A stretch of 64,000 bases of DNA from Thalassia testudinum (lineage: Eukaryota; Streptophyta; Magnoliopsida; Alismatales; Hydrocharitaceae), in the NCBI GenBank assembly GCA_037157565.1, contig JAZHRO010000036.1:138314501-138378500 (forward strand). The letters run 5' to 3'. Shown here piece after piece: positions 20,956 to 30,414 of this stretch (position 1 is the first letter of the stretch; the number at the start of each line of letters is the position of its first letter). The translations under genes and the position numbers were made by a program. The notes under the pieces are model-generated. The model saw only the letters and a program-made list of their open reading frames with translations, had not been told where the DNA came from and did not search any database.

Positions 20956-21432
20956 TGTTGGGAATAAAGTGTGCCACGTGGCAGCTGGTTAGGGGCCCAC
21001 CTAGGTGCTAGTTTTGAAGTCCTTTGAGTCCAATTTTTTGTTTACTTAGATTGCAAGTTTTGCTTATTTGGTATGTTGGTTTTTAGGAAGGTTGTTTAGA
21101 GGATTTGCTTTGATTGAGATTTGTTTCTTCTTATTTTAGGAGATGAGATTTGATTAGTTTGTTTCCTAGTTTTAAGGATATGCTCTCTTTATAAAAGAGT
21201 CTTCCTCTTGTAATTGTTTGAGTTAATATAATTTTTCTTCCTACAATTCTCAACTCCTCTCCCTCTCTCTTAAGATCGTCGACCTCCTTTACAGTAGTTG
21301 GTCACCTCTGCCACCGGCCAACATTAGTCGCCAACCAGGTTGTTGCTGCTGCTCTCTCTCTTTCTCCTGTTCCAATGTGGAACAATCCTCCTTGGACTAT
21401 TTTTGCCACACGCCTAGAAGCCTCCTTGGATG
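20956..21432 (+). repeat. TRIM-like element 3' LTR with G-box palindrome
   Basis: It starts TGTTGGGAATAAAG. Near its start (about 20972) is GCCACGTGGC, a perfect 10-bp palindrome around the plant G-box CACGTG. A TATAAAAG box follows near 21191 and a TC-rich leader near 21260. The 5' copy has an extra 30-bp-scale duplication here with further CCACGTGG copies. The right end after GCCTCC diverges from the 5' copy and may be truncated. Confidence 0.8.
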
Positions 21433-22100
21433 GTAACATTTATGATTGTTGATTACCAATCCTCTTTTTCTCATAAAGACAATATGAGCCATTACATGAA
21501 AATCAATTTGATCTTCTATCTTTATGAAGGTTCTATACAATAAGAAAACAATTTAGTATTGATATTCTAATGTCACATAATTTATGCATATGGATTTCAA
21601 TCATTCAATACTATTGCATGACATCATACAACCTGGTTGAGATAGGTTCCATATTGAAACTTTGGATCAAAACTTGCATATCAATCCTTGAACTACCCTT
21701 AAAAGCATCTATAGATTCCACATCATCTGCTTTGACATAAAGCTATTGGTAGACCTCCCTTGAGAAATCACACTTGAAAAAGAGCTAGAACAATCTCCTT
21801 CGAAAGCATGCAAAAGGAACAAGTAGCCTCAAAGTCTAGTACCCATCTTAGGATTTTACGTACAAGTCTTTCCCTCTTAAGCAACCATTTAATTTGGACA
21901 TTGATTTAATTAAATTGAGGTCATCCAAAGATCGACTTAATAATCTTGGAGTTTATTCTTATGTTTTCGAGCATGTTGACAGCAAAAAATTTGCACCTTC
22001 AAGGGGATCTCTAGCTTCTATACAAGGACATAGGCTATTCCAACACTGGTAACCCAAGATATGTCACTTATTCATATGATGCATATGCCTTTTTGACACT
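21433..22100. other. Intron sequence without recognised elements
   Basis: AT-rich, non-coding; nothing recognised. Its right end meets the 5'-truncated LINE C. Confidence 0.5.
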
Positions 22101-22129
22101 GAGCTCAGCTTTACTCGTGAAAGTGAGCC

Positions 22130-23804
22130 ACTCATCCCTTTTTAGGAAAAATCCGTCTTGTGTTCCTATTGTCGAAGAAGGGGTAGAGGCTATTGAAGAT
22201 TATAGACCTATTGCATTGTCAAGTGCTATTTACCTCATTGTGGCAAAGATTCTTGCAAATAGATTCAGAGGGGTCCTGGAAGGGATTATGTCGTCAGTAC
22301 AAATGACTTTTGTCTTGGGCTATAACTTACTGGATGGCTTTGTTATTGTGCTTGAGATTCTCGCTTTTTTGAGGGAAAGGAAGAAGACATTTCTTTGGAA
22401 GGTGACTTGGTGCAGTGGTTTTTTATTTGGGCCTCCTTGGTGAAGATGGGTTTCCCTCCTTAGTAGGTGGATTGGATGAAGTGGTATATGACAATGACAT
22501 CTTTCTCCATTCTTATTAATGGAAATCTAGTAGGTGGTTGGATTCAACTGATGAGGTGTTAGATATGGGTGCCCTTTGACATTGATGTTCATGTTGACAA
22601 CAGATGCACTGGCGAGATCTACTATTAGAGCTTTCATGACGAATTTGATTAAGGGTTTCTTGATGGGGGATGGGACAAAGATCCTGATGCTTAAATATGT
22701 AGGATGACACTTTGTTCTTTGTGGAGGGCTCTGAGGTGGAGGTGAGAATGATGCATATTTTATTGGTGTTGTTTGGTGAGGCGTCGGAGTTGCAGAAAAA
22801 TTACTTGAAGTCAACTTTTGTCCCTATGCAGATGACAATTGAGAAAGCTAGTAGGTGCAGTATGGCTCTTAATATGGAGGGTGGGTCCTTGCCCATCTCT
22901 TATGTTGGCCTTCCATTAACAGACATGAGGGGTCTCTTTGTAGGATTGGATCCCTTTGACTGACAGGTTGGAAAGGAGGCTCGCGAGTTGGGCTTCCAAG
23001 GTTCTCTTTAGAAGGGGAAGGTTGGTGCTTCTGAAGGTAGTGTTGTCTTCCATGCTTTCTTATTTTACATTTTGTTTTGAAGCTGAAACAGAGGATCGAG
23101 GAGAAGATATTGAGCTTGATGAGAAGTTTTTTTTGGACAAACTATGGGATGACAGGGAAAGGTGTATGGTTGGTGGCCTGAGATGAGGCTTGTAAGCTTG
23201 TGAAGGATGGGGTTGGGTGTTAGAGATTTGGGGAAGATGAATGATAGTTCTTTGGCTAAGTGGATTAGTAGACTCCTTGAACGTAGGGAGGACTGATTCG
23301 GAAGCATTGTTCGGGCTTGCTATGGCAACACCATTTCTTGTCATCTCTATGTGGGACTTTTTATTTTTTTAGAGGGCTATCTTTTGTGGTGCCCAAGATA
23401 CGAGTGTTCTTTTCCCCTTGCATTGGCACAGGTGATTTTTGCCATTTTTGGCTAAATGACTGGATGAGCTAGGGGAAGCTGAAGGATAGGTTTTCAAGAC
23501 TATATGCTTTGGATGCCTTTAGGGAGGTGAAGGTGGCTAATTGTTGAGGGTTCTTGGTGCCCTTCCTTTTTGAGGAATTTATCGGATTAAAGGATACATG
23601 AGCTCCAAACCTTATTACAGGAACTGGATGGCTATCATTCGGAAGGTGGTATGGATTCTTTCTTGTGGGATGATGGAGAGTTTTCTGTTAGGAAGGCTTA
23701 TAGAAGATTAGGAGATGGATAGATGACGGATGTGGATTTCATTAGGAACTGTAGACAAATTTGGTTGGCCTCTTGTCCTTTGAAGATAAAAATCTTTGCA
23801 TGGT
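22130..23804 (+). pseudogene. LINE C ORF2 reverse transcriptase, broken
   Basis: EAIEDYRPIALSSAIYLIVAKILANR (cut by reading errors; near 22190-22260) is RT block 1-2 of plant L1. The active-site box near 22700 is frameshifted: DDTLFFVEGSE is readable, but the preceding YAD is degraded to a stop. LPISYVGLPLTD (22890) and RLASWASKVLFRRGRLVLLK (22980-23040) are the typical thumb and post-RT motifs. Multiple stops. Confidence 0.82.
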
Positions 23805-23815
23805 GAGGAAACCCG

Positions 23816-24205
23816 ATGGAGGGAGCGGACGAGAGCGAGGGAGCGAGCGAGAGGAAGAGAGAGCGTAGGAAGGAAGAGGGTTGGGGCTGGACCTTGGTCG
23901 AGGGGCGGACGAAGCGAAGGAAGGTGTCGGAGGTGATTTGCTTCAAGTGCAGAGGGCTAGGGCACATGGCACGAGACTGCAGGGACTTGGTGCGATGCCT
24001 CAGGTGTGGGAAGCTGGGCCACCGGAGGACATCCTGTGTGGAGCTGCGGCGGAGCGTGGATGCGGGTGCGCGGGGGGCGGTGCTCCCACCCCTACAGAAG
24101 GGGGTGCCATCGATCGAAGTAGAGGCCCCGTGGTTGGAAGAGTCCGTGTGGATCGAGAAGGCCCTCGCGTCGACTCTGGTAGGCGTGGTGACGGAGGCCG
24201 CGTAG
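23816..24205 (+). pseudogene. LINE D ORF1 N-terminus with two CCHC zinc knuckles
   Basis: An ATG 12 bp after the insertion border opens a 129-codon frame: a charged Glu/Arg-rich leader, then CFKCRGLGHMARDC and CLRCGKLGHRRTSC (two C-x2-C-x4-H-x4-C knuckles at residues 43-76), then an acidic segment. ORF1 proteins of L1 elements bind their own RNA. The frame stops at 24205; later ORF1 codons (24206 to about 25680) are frameshifted. Knuckles near the N-terminus are shared with LINE E and LINE G. The start may be slightly truncated. Confidence 0.83.
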
Positions 24206-25702
24206 GGTGACAAGAGTTGGAGATCGAGGTCGCTAGGGCGCTGGGGGGTGATTTGTCGGGTCTGAGGTTGAAGATGGTGGGGGAGAAGTTTTTGCTGGTG
24301 GGGCTTCTCTAGGGTTGGTGGAGAGGCTCCTCTTCAAGGAGCTTCAGTGCTTGGGTGGTGTGGTTAGGTGGCAATGGGTGGTAAGGTTGGACGGCGCGAT
24401 CAGAGGCGACCATCGCGGAAGGTGGAGATGATGGTTGACCTCGAGGAAGTACCTCTCTTCCTTCACACCAGGCAGGTTGTCGAGGCGGTGGTCACACCCT
24501 TTGCGCGGGTGCGGTGGTGCGAGGGGCTCAGCCTCGATGGAGGGGCATCTCGGAGCGATGCGGGCCGTGGTGGAGCTGCGACTAGGCACGACGCTTCAGA
24601 GGAAGGTGGTGTTGAGTCTGGGGAATGCGTTGTGGGTCGTTCTGGTCAAGCTGGTGGTGAGAAGCCTGAAGTCCTTTGCGGAGGTGCTGAAGCATTCGGC
24701 CGGAGGCGCTGCAGCGGGGAGGGGTGGTTCGGCGAGCAGGGCCATTTGGAGACCAAGGGTCGCCGGAGGGAGGGACGTGTCGTGGGCTTAGTTAGCAGCA
24801 CCAGAGCGCACACCCCTCGAGGTGCATCTTTCGAGGGGCGTTGTGGTGTAGGGTGAACCGAGGGTCGAGGCGCATGTTGGGGAAGGCGAGGAGCCGTGCA
24901 GAGCTGTCGAGCCAGTGTGACGAGAGGAGGGAGCCTCGAGGGGAGGCAGTGCATTTAAGGCCATGCCAACCTCGAGGGAGGGGGAATCGCGGGGTGGTGG
25001 GGCTTTTAAGGCAGGAGCACGGTCGGACTCAGGTTCGGATCCGCACCTGGACTCGATACCCTTTCGCTCCTTTCCTTTAACTGGCCCACGGAGGGTCCTT
25101 TCGGTGCTGGGACGCAACGTGTCGACCTCTGGGGAGCAGAGGAGGTTGGAGCACGGAGGTCGGGCAGCGGCATTCGCCTATGGTGGGAGCGAGGGCGAGA
25201 TTAGGGCAACCAGGCTCCTCCATCAGAGGATGGAGAGGCTCTGGTCGATGGCGCAGGACCTCCCCACGACACAAGGGGGGTCGACTGGAGCTCCTCTGAC
25301 GCCGGTGAACCCCCTGTCCTGTGGTGGAGGTCAGGGGGGCGATGGGAGACCTCGTCGGAGCAGCAAGGATGAGATTGGCGGTGCCACCCTTGATGGCATT
25401 GGTGGTTGGTGTTTCTCGGAGGGGAGGATGGAGCCCTCTCGGCTGGAGGGGCATCGCGAGGAGGCCTTGATGGCGGGGGCTACGAGGAAGGTCTAGGTGG
25501 AGCCGAGGTTGCGGGGGGCAGGTCGGGCAGCGGCCGGGGGGGGGTTGTGGGAGGTGTGGAGGTGGCAGGGTCAGGGGAGAGGGGATTAGGGGAGCATAGG
25601 GGGGAGATTGGGTTGACACCTGCGAGGAGGGGGAGGTGGAGCGGGTGGCTGAGGGGGCTAGTTTTGGTCGTGTGAGAGGGGGTGGTGCAGTTGGGGTTCC
25701 AT

Positions 25703-26838
25703 GTTGAAGGTCCTCACGTGGAATGTACGAGGTCTTTGCAACCCCTCTCGCAGGGGGACGCCGAGGTTGTATCTACTTAAGTGGAACCTAGATGTAGTGT
25801 TTCTTTAGGAGACGAAGCTGCAGGAGTGTGATTAGAGGGTTTGGGGAGAGATTGGGGGGAGCCTACTGGGGGGTTTTATGGCTCTGGACGGGGTAGGGAG
25901 GTCTGGTGGGGTGATTGTCGGTTGGAAAGAGGACCTGTTCTCATTGGTGGAGTCGAAGGTGGGGGTGGGTGTGGTCATGGTGCAGATGAGGAGTGATGGG
26001 TTTGTGATGACTTTTCTTCGGTTTATGGACCTGAGGATGAAGTGGGTAGGAACTCCCTTTGGGAGAGCCTACATCGAGCTGGGAGGAACTTTTAGGGGAG
26101 CCTGTGGCTCATTGGAAGGGATTTCAACGTCACCCTTCTAGTGGAGGACAGATTAGGGGGCGAAGAGGCAGGGATCGAGGTTTAGAGGAGTTCGCGAGGC
26201 TCATTGCTGAGTATGGGCTGCAAGATATACCTCCCACCTCTTGTGCATTCATGTGGAGGAGCTCAGGGGGCGTGATGTTTAGGTTGGATTGTTTTCTGTG
26301 CTCGGTGGAGCTAGCCGAGGTCTTTCCGATGGCAGGGGCCCGCTCTCTGGAGAGGCCATTCTCTGATCACTCCCTGTTGATGTGGGAGTCTGGCGAGGGG
26401 ACCCAGTGCGGTATGTATTTTAAGTTTGAGAGGGCGTGGCTGTTGGAAGAAGGTTTCAGGAGTATGGTGGAGAACAAATGGAGGGATTTGCATCCGGATG
26501 GGTCAGTTGCCGCGAGGCTTGAGGTGAAGCTTCAGGAGTTGAAGTACGTTCTGAAGGACTATAGGAAGCAGTTGAAAGAAGAGCGGACCAAGAAACGGGA
26601 CGAGATGCTCGGAGAGGTTCAGAGGCTGGATAGAATAGAAGACCAAGGATTGATGACGGGGACGGAGAGGCAGAGCAGGGCGGTCCACATGAAGACCATT
26701 CAGGAGGAGGATCGGAAAGAGAAAGTAGAGTGGAGAACCATATTTGGACAAAAATTGGGTCGAGGAGACTTCAACACCAGATTTTTCCATATGATAGCTT
26801 TAGCTAGGTGTAGGAGAAACTGGATTGATAAGCTGTAG
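25703..26838 (+). pseudogene. LINE D ORF2 endonuclease, broken
   Basis: MLKVLTWNVRGLCNPSRRG is the standard start of the L1 AP-like endonuclease. LL*ETK has TAG where the block should read LQETK, fitting a single C-to-T change. A frame break near 26100 spoils the GDFN block. FSDHSLLMWESGEG (near 26355) keeps the SDH catalytic box. The block 26059-26838 then runs through the charged linker between endonuclease and RT, ending DFNTRFFHMIALARCRRNW. Confidence 0.85.
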
Positions 26839-26959
26839 GTAGGCGAGGTGGAGTGTTCGGGTAGGGAGTCAGTGGGAAGGGCGGTAACTGACTACTTTAG
26901 GGAGTTTATAGGGTGAAGGAGGGCTGGGAGATGGAGATGGAGGGGGACTAGGGGCTCTG

Positions 26960-29230
26960 ACGGTGGGTCCGGTTGAGGCAGAGAGGTTGGTGGTGCCTTT
27001 CTTGGAGGACGAAGCGCATGAGACGGTTTGGGGTTTGAATGTCGAAGGGTGTCCGGGGCTGGACGGTTTCCCGGTACTCTTCTTTAAGGAGTTTTGGCTG
27101 CTGGTGAATGATGAGATGTTGCAGGTCTGGCGGAGTTCAAGGAAGGCAACAGGGGTTTCAACAGGTTGAACAGGTTTTACATGTTCATGTTGCCTAAGAA
27201 GGAAGGGGCTGAGACAATTGAGGACTTTAGACCAATTACGCTTTCAAATGTGGCATATCTGATTATAGCAAAGATATTGGCGAACATGCTTAGGAGGGTG
27301 ATTGGCAGGGTGGTGTCAGAAGTGCAGATTGCTTTTGTTCTGGGGAGATGCATTTTAGACGGTTATGTTGCGGTGATGGTTATGTTGCGGTGTTGGAGGA
27401 GAGGAGGTAAGAAGGCTTTCCTGTGGAAGGTGAACTTCGCAAAAGCCTATGACTCGGTGCAGTGGTTCTTCCTGTGGGCAGTTATGGCCAAGAGGGGCTT
27501 CCCGCCGGTCTGGATTAGATGGATGAAGCAGTGCATCATCATAGCATCTTTCACGGTCCTCGTCAACGGGAACCCGGCAGGAGGTTGGATCCAGCCGAGG
27601 AGAGGCGTGAGGCAGCGGTGTCCCCTAGCGCTATGCTGTTTGTGTTGGCAGCAGATGCCCTGGCAAGGGCTACTGACAGAGCGAGCGCGACAGGTCTGCT
27701 ACAGAGATTCCCTTTGGAGGGAGGGGAGGGCATTTTGGTTCTGCAGTATGCGGATGATACTCTCTTCTTTGTCGAGGGGATGATGGCGGAGGCGAGGTGA
27801 TGCCGTATCATCCTAGAGTTGTTCTGTGAAGCGTCTGGTATGCAGATCTACTCCAAATCTTCCTTTGTTCAGTTCAACATGGAGGAAGGAGAGGTAGGGG
27901 CGTGCTCGGAAGCTCTGGGGATAGGGGCAGGGGCCCTACCCCTCCATTACCTGGGGCTGCCCCTGACAGATAGGAGGATCTCGGTGCAGGACTGGACCCC
28001 GTTGCTTGAGAGAATTGAAGGTTGACTGTCGGGATGGACGTCCAAGCTGTTGTCTAAAGGTGGGCTGTTGGTCCTCTTTAAGGTAGTTCTCTCTGCGATA
28101 TCAGCTTACTTCTCTTCGATTGTGAAAATGCCGAGGAAAATTGAAGACAAAATTATCAGCTTGATGATAAATTTCTTCTGGACCAACTATGTAGCAAGAG
28201 GGTGGGGGCGAAGTTGGTGGCCTGGAGTGAGGTGTGCATGCCATATAGGGAGGGGGTCTGGGGGTCAAGGAAGTGGGGAGAATGAATGACAACCTCCTGA
28301 TGAAGTGGAGTGATAGATTGCTTGGGGGAGAGGTCTGTCTAGTGGGAAGGGTCTTGCGCTCTTGCTATGGGGGATTGGTGAACTGGGAGTTCCTCACCTT
28401 CCCCCCTAGAGGTGCTTCCCACTTGAGAAGTTTGTCGTTGGTGGCGCCGAAGGTCTGACTTTTTTACACTCCGATACTGGGATCGGGCGAGGCTTTCAGG
28501 TTTTGGACAGATGACTGGACGAGTCTTGGAGTTTTGGTGGAGCGTTTTCCCAGACTTGTGGCGCTGGCGGTTGACAGGAGAGCCTCGGTGGCGGATATTT
28601 GGAACGGCACGTGGTGTCCCACATTCGTGGGCAATCTGTCAGATTAGAGGGTTGGAGAGGTGTAGGAGCTGATGTAGGAACCCCAGGTGTTTCAGCCAGA
28701 AGATGGTACGGACCGTTTTGGGTGGGAGGAAGGTGACTTCTCCGTACATGATGTGTATAAGGCTTGGCGGCTCAAACACGCCTGGGGATATTGATTTGGC
28801 TAGAGATTGCAGGCAGCTATGGGAGGCTTCCTGCTCGTTGAAGGTTAAAATTTTCGTTTGGCTCCTCAGGAGAGGACTGATGACCAAGAAGTGGAGAGCT
28901 TGGTGGGTGCCTGATGCAGACAGGTCTTGTCCACTATGTGGTTAAGTGGAGGAAGACATTGACCATCTTTTCTTTGCGTGCCCGGTGGTGATGCGAATTT
29001 GGGAGCAGGTGGGGGCTTGGTGGTGGGCCCACGATTCTTTTGATGATTTCTGGCGGTCGTTCAGACGTGGTGGAGCCAATGGTTAGCGCGTCATGTGTTT
29101 CGGTCAAGGAAGGAACGGGCTAGACCATTGGCAGTCATGTGGGCTATTTGGCTAGGTAAAAATGCTGTGGTTTTTAGGGGGCGCCGTATGTGGAGAATTT
29201 TGTTGGGTCTGTGATATCTTTTATTATGGG
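26960..29230 (+). pseudogene. LINE D ORF2 reverse transcriptase and zf-RVT domain, broken
   Basis: RT motifs in order: GCPGLDGFPVLFFKEFW (27050), DFRPITLSNVAYLIIAKILA (27220), FAKAYDSVQW (27440), GVRQRCPLA (27605) and the catalytic YADD at 27747-27758. LPLHYLGLPLTDRR (27940) follows. zf-RVT appears as CSLKVKIFVWLLRRGLMTKK and CPLCG (28830-28945). The reading needs several frame changes and has stops (for example 27784 and 28459). Confidence 0.87.
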
Positions 29231-29329
29231 GTGGAGCATTGTACTGTGATGTAATTTTTATTTCCTGTTTTAATTAATGAATTCCTGGGTGGTATCTAAA
29301 GGATCACCACCCTTTTTCCTCTCAAAAAA

Positions 29330-29824
29330 AAAAATCTTTGCATGGTTGTTAAGGAGGGGTAGACTCATGACGAGAATGTGGAGAGCTAGGTGGGTGTCGG
29401 AGGCAGAGAAGACTTGCCTAGCTTTCTCGCGTGCTAGAGGAGGTTGTGGATCATTTATTCTTCTAATGCTCATTGCTTGCACAAGTGTGAAGGCATTTCT
29501 ACTTTGAGTGGCCAGAGCGTTTGAGCTTTGTTGATTTCTGGAGATCCTGTAGGAGTGGAACTCGGAGTGGGGGTCCAAACATGTTTAGAACAAAGAAAGA
29601 GAAGGCAAAGGTTTTGGTGGTCTTGTGGGACATTTGGCTAGGAAGAAACACGATTATTTTCAAGGGCTAATGCCCTTATCCTGAGAATCTTATTGCTTGT
29701 ATCTTGTCGTTGTCTAATTTTTGGGCTTGTAACTTGTGATTTGGCCATGTTTTTGGGCCCTTATCAATACAATTTCTGAGTGGTTATCAACTAGATGACT
29801 GCCCTTTCTCTTTCAAAAAAAAAA
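29330..29824 (+). pseudogene. LINE C ORF2 C-terminus and 3' end
   Basis: It resumes LINE C after LINE D. Degenerate zf-RVT (LLRRG, then VDHLFF and a Trp-rich tail VLWDIWLGRNTIIF near 29620) leads to the 3' end: a stem-loop (TGGTTATC 29781-29788 with GATGACTG 29794-29801), CCCTTTCTCTTTC, then poly(A). Confidence 0.8.
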
Positions 29825-30400
29825 ACAACTCTTGCCTTAGGAAGGCTATCCCGTACATGTGACATCCACACTCCACATATTTCCATCTGTGCCTCCCACG
29901 AATCAGAAAGTGTCCTGTTAGTCATGTCCATCACCACTGCATAAGTCTTGGGACCAAGGTGGTCAAGCAACCTACTATTATTCAATCATCAAACCAAAAT
30001 TTGAAGATTCCATCATCTCTCGGAATAGGGTCCAAGAGGTGCCTAACTTGAGCCCTAACAGCATAGGGACTCCTGCAGGCAACTAACACACCTTGCAGAA
30101 TGTTCATCCTCGCTTTCTATTAAGTGTTGGCTTGTAACAATGTGGTATTCCATGCCATATTCTAAAATCACTTAACTTCACCATGCACTTGGATAAGAGG
30201 GTGTCACTGAAATACTTTAGTTGGAGCACACCATGTTGGCCTTGATTGACAGGCCTGTAAATATCATCCTGTGCAACCAGATGTGCAGAGGAGCCCTCAT
30301 GAGCTTCCTTCTAGAATAACACTTTTTCTTCTTTGCAGCCTTCTAGAATATCATACCGGTACATCTTGAGATGTACCGATAATAAACTTATTGACCAGAT
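29825..30400. other. Unassigned intron stretch between LINE C and LINE E
   Basis: The minus strand reads protein-like in patches (for example YRPVNQGQHGVLQLKYFSDT near 30200) but with stops and no family I recognise. It could be an old retrocopy or chance. No ends or duplications were found. Confidence 0.3.
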
Positions 30401-30414
30401 TACGGGAGACTTGA

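Larger units (their letters stand above)
17731..21432 (+). mobile_element. TRIM-like non-autonomous LTR element, 5' LTR split by a solo LTR
   Basis: Two LTRs of about 480 bp start TATCGGGAATAAAG (17731, TG mutated) and TGTTGGGAATAAAG (20956) and stay alignable through the GTTTGATTAG, TATAAAAG and CCACACGCCTAG blocks. Between them lie a primer-binding site, only about 0.7 kb of internal sequence, and a polypurine tract. Removing the 2-kb solo LTR from the 5' LTR leaves about 1.7 kb, the size of TRIM-class elements that rely on proteins from other elements. Flanks GTAAT and GTAAC may be a target repeat; the exact right end is uncertain. Confidence 0.83.
23805..29329 (+). mobile_element. LINE D: near full-length L1-type LINE inside LINE C
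   Basis: The 17-bp target repeat AAAAATCTTTGCATGGT flanks it (23788-23804 and 29330-29346). It ends in poly(A), preceded by GGGTGGT...ACCACCC. It carries ORF1 with two CCHC knuckles near the 5' end, then an ORF2 with endonuclease, RT and zf-RVT. About 5.5 kb is close to the length of LINE G. The plus strand is GC-rich and strongly G-biased compared with its surroundings. Both ORFs have stops and frameshifts. Confidence 0.92.
22100..29824 (+). mobile_element. LINE C: 5'-truncated L1-type LINE, split by LINE D
   Basis: The left part (22100-23804) carries RT and downstream ORF2 sequence. The right part (29330-29824) carries the ORF2 C-terminus and a poly(A) run (29815-29825). Text resumes without loss: the sequence before 23805 is repeated at 29330-29346, and LRRG-type zf-RVT codons follow directly. 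The endonuclease is missing, so this copy was truncated on insertion, as is common for LINEs. No target duplication was found for LINE C itself. Confidence 0.85.

Noticed and set aside
17725..21440. Reading 17731-21432 as one simple LTR element with a 2.5-kb 5' LTR
   Set aside because: Comparison with the 3' LTR shows that 17903-19923 is extra and flanked by GGTTG, so it is a separate solo LTR.
25077..25619. 180-codon minus-strand proline-rich open frame
   Set aside because: It is the complement of the G-rich LINE D ORF1 region; proline richness follows from G runs on the other strand.
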